DNA from: an uncultured Oscillospiraceae bacterium
Lineage (GTDB): Bacteria; Bacillota; Clostridia; Oscillospirales; Oscillospiraceae
Direction: 5' to 3'
DNA length: 64,000 nt
NCBI GenBank assembly: GCA_934667815.1
Contig: CAKUMO010000004.1
Span: 1-64,000 of the forward strand
This document shows positions 61,213-64,000 of this stretch, in pieces. The notes under the pieces were generated by a model. That model was given only the letters and a program-made list of their open reading frames with translations. It did no database searches and was not told the origin of the DNA. The translations under genes were made by a program, and so were the position numbers. Numbering within the stretch: position 1 is the stretch's first letter; each line of letters starts with the position of its first letter.

Positions 61213-63819
61213 ATGAGCGTTTTCAAGTGCAAGATGTGCGGCGGGACGATCGAATTCAACCCCGGCGATACCGTCGGCGTGTGCGATTCCTGCGGCACAA
61301 AGCAGACCCTGCCCCGTCTGGACGACGACCGCCGCGCAAACCTCTACGACCGCGCAAACCACTTCCGCAGAAACAACGATTTTGACAAGGCCATGGGAAT
61401 CTACGAGCAGATTCTCAACGAGGACAGCAGCGACGCCGAGGCTTACTGGTCGCTCGTCCTGTGCCGCTACGGCATCGAGTATGTCGAGGACCCCGCGACG
61501 CACAAGCGCCTGCCCACGGTCAACCGTGCGCAGTATACCTCGGTCTTTGCCGACGAGGACTACAAGTCCGCGCTGCGCTGCGCCGACGCCGCCCAGCGCG
61601 TGCTCTACGAGCAGGAGGCGCACGCCATCGACGAGATTCAAAAGGGCATTCTGGAGATCTCGTCCAGGGAAGAACCCTTCGACGTGTTCATCTGCTACAA
61701 GGAGACCGACCAGAACGGCCGCCGCACGCCCGACAGCGTCCTTGCCAACGACCTTTACCACCAGCTCACGCAGGAGGGCTTCAAGGTGTTCTTCTCGCGC
61801 ATCACGCTGGAGGATAAGCTCGGCACGGCCTACGAGCCTTACATCTTCGCGGCGCTGAACTCGGCCAAGGTCATGGTCGTGCTGGGCACGCGGCCGGAGT
61901 ATTTCAACGCCGTCTGGGTCAAGAACGAGTGGAGCCGGTACCTCTCGCTCATCAAAAACGGCGCGAAAAAGGTGCTCATTCCGGCCTACCGCGACATGGA
62001 CCCCTACGACCTGCCCGACGAATTTTCGCATTTGCAGGCGCAGGATATGTCCAAGCTGGGCTTCATGCAGGATCTGATTCGCGGCATCAAGAAGCTCGCC
62101 GCAGCCGAAGCGCCGAAGCCCGCCGCGCCGCAGGCCGAGCCGTCCGTGCCGCAGGCGGGGAGCGCGCCGCTGCTCAAGCGGGCGTTCATGTTCCTCGAGG
62201 ACGGCGAGTGGCACGAGGCCGACGCCTACTGCGAGAAGGTGCTCGACCTCGAGCCGGAATGCGCCCGCGCCTATCTCGGCAAGCTGATGGCCGAGCTGCG
62301 CGTCCGGACGCAGGCGGGGCTGCGCGACTGCGCCGCGCCCTTTGACGGGAACGGAAATTACAAAAAAGCCCTGCGCTTTGCCGACGACGCGCTGGCCGGC
62401 GAGCTGCGCGGCTGCATCCGCTACATCAACGAGCGCAACGAAAACGCCCGTCTGGAGGGAATTTACGGCAGCGCGGTGCAGGAGATGCAGAGGGCGGCGA
62501 CGCAGCAGGCATTTCTTGCGGCAGCCGGGAAGTTCGACACGATCCCCGGCTATCAGGACGCCAAGGCGCTGGCGGAGCGTTGCAGACGGTATGCTGAGGA
62601 GAGCCGCAAGGACGCGATTTATTCCAACGGCAAGACGTTTGCCGCACAGGCGGAAAGAGAAGGCTTTTCCTATCGCCGCCGAATCGATGATTATGAATTT
62701 GCGATTAAGGAGTTTTCCGAAATTCCCGGCTGGAGGGACGCGGACGAGCTGGCAGCCGCCTGCAAAAAGAGCATCGAGGAGCTGGAGGCACAGGACAAGG
62801 CGGAGCGCGAGGAAAAAGAGCGCAAGCGCGCCGCAGCCGCCGCCGAGGAGGCGCGCGCCGCGAAGCTGCGGAAAAAGGCCGCGCTGCTTCTGCTCGCCGG
62901 GGTCGCGGTCGTGATTGCGGTTCTGCTCGTGGTGTTTCAGGTGATCGTCCCGAGCGTCCGGTATCGGTCTGCGGAAAAGCTGCTGGCCGCCGGGGATTAC
63001 ACCGGTGCGGCAGAAGCGTTTGGGGCGCTGGACGATTACAAGGATTCTACCCTTGCTATGCGCTACGCGCAGGCAAAAGTACTGCTGGAAACAAAGAATT
63101 ACACCGGCGCGATAGAAGCGCTTGAGGCACTCGGGGACTATAAAGATGCAAAAGAACAAATCGAAAATGCAAAAGAACAAGACCGGGCCATCCACTACAC
63201 ACAGGCAGAAGCGCTTTTGGAAGCAAGGGACTACACCGACGCAGTGAAAGAATTCGAGGAAGCCGGTAACTATAAAGATGCCAAAGAGCGGATTGCCGCT
63301 GTGCGTGACGTGCTGGCGCAAGCGGTGGGCAAAGCGGCAAAAGCATATGGTATCATTAGCGCAGGAGGCTACCACACGGTCGGTCTGAAAGCGGACGGAA
63401 CGGTTGTAGCGGTCGGCCACAACAGTTTCCGTCAGTGTGATGTCAGCGACTGGATAGATATTGTTGCGATCAGTGCCGGATACACGCATACCGTCGGCCT
63501 GAAAGCGGACGGAACGGTTGTAGCGGCCGGCCGCCACGGCTCTGGCCAATGCGAGATCAGCGGCTGGACAGACATTGTTGCAATCAGTGCAGGTAGCGAT
63601 CACACGGTCGGCCTGAAGGCGGACGGAACGGTTGTAGCCGTCGGCAGCAACAAATACGGCCAGTGCGATGTCAACGGCTGGACAGACATTGTTGCGATCA
63701 GTGCAGGATACTGCCACACGGTCGGTCTGAAAGCGGACGGAACGGTCGTGGCAGGTGGCGACAACAGAGATGGTCAGTGCGATGTCAGCGGCTGGAGAGG
63801 GCGAGTGCAATGTCGGTGA
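61213..63819 (+). CDS. Zinc ribbon-TIR-transmembrane-RCC1 protein, C-terminally frameshifted
   Basis: The 868-aa product contains a zinc ribbon (Cys6, 9, 24, 27), a helical repeat section (41-150), a TIR domain (about 155-295: PFDVFICYKETDQNGRR, GFKVFFSR, SAKVMVVLGT, VWVKNEWSRYL, with Glu239 at the usual catalytic position of NAD-cleaving TIRs), further helical repeats (320-520), a Lys/Arg/Glu coil, one transmembrane helix (about 556-578) and RCC1-like repeats from 714. Basic residues precede the helix, so the TIR side should be cytosolic and the propeller outside. The frame breaks at about 63793, after four repeats; see the separate entry. Confidence 0.88.
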   Translation: MSVFKCKMCGGTIEFNPGDTVGVCDSCGTKQTLPRLDDDRRANLYDRANHFRRNNDFDKAMGIYEQILNEDSSDAEAYWSLVLCRYGIEYVEDPATHKRLPTVNRAQYTSVFADEDYKSALRCADAAQRVLYEQEAHAIDEIQKGILEISSREEPFDVFICYKETDQNGRRTPDSVLANDLYHQLTQEGFKVFFSRITLEDKLGTAYEPYIFAALNSAKVMVVLGTRPEYFNAVWVKNEWSRYLSLIKNGAKKVLIPAYRDMDPYDLPDEFSHLQAQDMSKLGFMQDLIRGIKKLAAAEAPKPAAPQAEPSVPQAGSAPLLKRAFMFLEDGEWHEADAYCEKVLDLEPECARAYLGKLMAELRVRTQAGLRDCAAPFDGNGNYKKALRFADDALAGELRGCIRYINERNENARLEGIYGSAVQEMQRAATQQAFLAAAGKFDTIPGYQDAKALAERCRRYAEESRKDAIYSNGKTFAAQAEREGFSYRRRIDDYEFAIKEFSEIPGWRDADELAAACKKSIEELEAQDKAEREEKERKRAAAAAEEARAAKLRKKAALLLLAGVAVVIAVLLVVFQVIVPSVRYRSAEKLLAAGDYTGAAEAFGALDDYKDSTLAMRYAQAKVLLETKNYTGAIEALEALGDYKDAKEQIENAKEQDRAIHYTQAEALLEARDYTDAVKEFEEAGNYKDAKERIAAVRDVLAQAVGKAAKAYGIISAGGYHTVGLKADGTVVAVGHNSFRQCDVSDWIDIVAISAGYTHTVGLKADGTVVAAGRHGSGQCEISGWTDIVAISAGSDHTVGLKADGTVVAVGSNKYGQCDVNGWTDIVAISAGYCHTVGLKADGTVVAGGDNRDGQCDVSGWRGRVQCR

Positions 63820-63961
63820 CTGGATGAATATTGTTGCAATCAGTGCAGGACTCTCCCACACGGTCAGCCTGAAAGCGGACGGAACGGTCGTAGCGGTTGG
63901 GAGCAAAGGCGCTGGACAGTGCGATGTGTCCGGCTGGACGGGCATCAAGCTGCCGGGCTGA
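63795..63961 (+). pseudogene. Out-of-frame remainder of the RCC1 repeats of the TIR protein
   Basis: From about 63795 a second frame continues the same repeat family (GECNVGDWMNIVAISAGLSH, TVSLKADGTVVAVG, QCDVSGWTGIKLPG) to a stop at 63959-63961. Joined to the TIR gene it would supply the end of the propeller. The junction looks like a deletion between two repeats whose length is not a multiple of three. It could also be a sequencing or assembly error. Confidence 0.7.
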
Positions 63962-64000
63962 TAGACCGCAATTTCATACACAAAGCCCCCGGCCGTCGGC

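Noticed and set aside
63350..63960. Regular DNA repeats resembling a CRISPR array
   Set aside because: They are coding RCC1 repeats of about 115 bp with no short conserved repeat plus unique spacer pattern, and no cas genes are nearby.
61018..63981. Open frame of about 987 codons opposite the TIR gene
   Set aside because: Antisense shadow; the apparent repeats in it are only the reverse of the RCC1 repeats.

Overview
The window comes from a GC-rich anaerobic Bacillota, most likely Clostridia of the Oscillospirales/Ruminococcaceae type. The signs are a SpoVB-like flippase, HemZ, RicT, reverse rubrerythrin, a CIRCE-controlled groESL operon, strong GGAGG ribosome sites, sigma-A promoters and Pro/Thr/Glu-rich linkers in secreted proteins. 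Most of the window is ordinary chromosome. I saw no tRNA, rRNA, CRISPR array, insertion sequence or phage module.

Regions from left to right: (1) 1-7.2 kb has a truncated GH3 hexosaminidase lipoprotein, divergent from a type IIA topoisomerase pair of unusual sequence followed by YitT and a transglutaminase-fold lipoprotein. (2) 7.2-13.3 kb has threonine catabolism (tdh-kbl), a TPP-riboswitch-controlled thiamine transporter ThiT, and a TetR/flavoprotein/DUF308/PlsX operon. (3) 13.4-22 kb has groESL, a MATE exporter behind two tandem leader terminators, a MerR plus membrane zinc-ribbon pair, a hydrolase, pta and an RluA enzyme. (4) 22-32.7 kb has a GNAT enzyme, the glmU-like/prs/pth/mfd series, a VanW protein and an SLH-domain protein. 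(5) 32.8-38 kb has a molybdenum hydroxylase operon (xdhABC plus a DUF2500-like protein), a 272-bp near-palindromic element, and a MobA-like molybdenum-cofactor nucleotidyltransferase. (6) 38-48.6 kb is a long leftward series: recJ, rel, dtd, an MBL hydrolase, hemZ, an mtaD-like deaminase, spoVB, hup, rqcP. (7) 48.7-53.8 kb has a phosphoesterase, a zinc-ribbon membrane protein, holB-ricT, and a perR-like regulator with reverse rubrerythrin.

The accessory part is 53.8-64 kb. It holds an AT-rich PH/SHOCT gene, a ribbon-helix-helix regulator, then a rightward cassette: an SPFH protein with terminal zinc ribbons, two tandem zinc-ribbon/RCC1-propeller paralogs, a four-helix membrane protein with a cytosolic helical tail, and a zinc ribbon-TIR-transmembrane-RCC1 protein whose last RCC1 repeats are frameshifted. 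This cassette is the best candidate for an undescribed system. Its layout suggests a membrane-scaffolded TIR signalling or immunity complex with RCC1 propellers as the recognition part. That role is inference.
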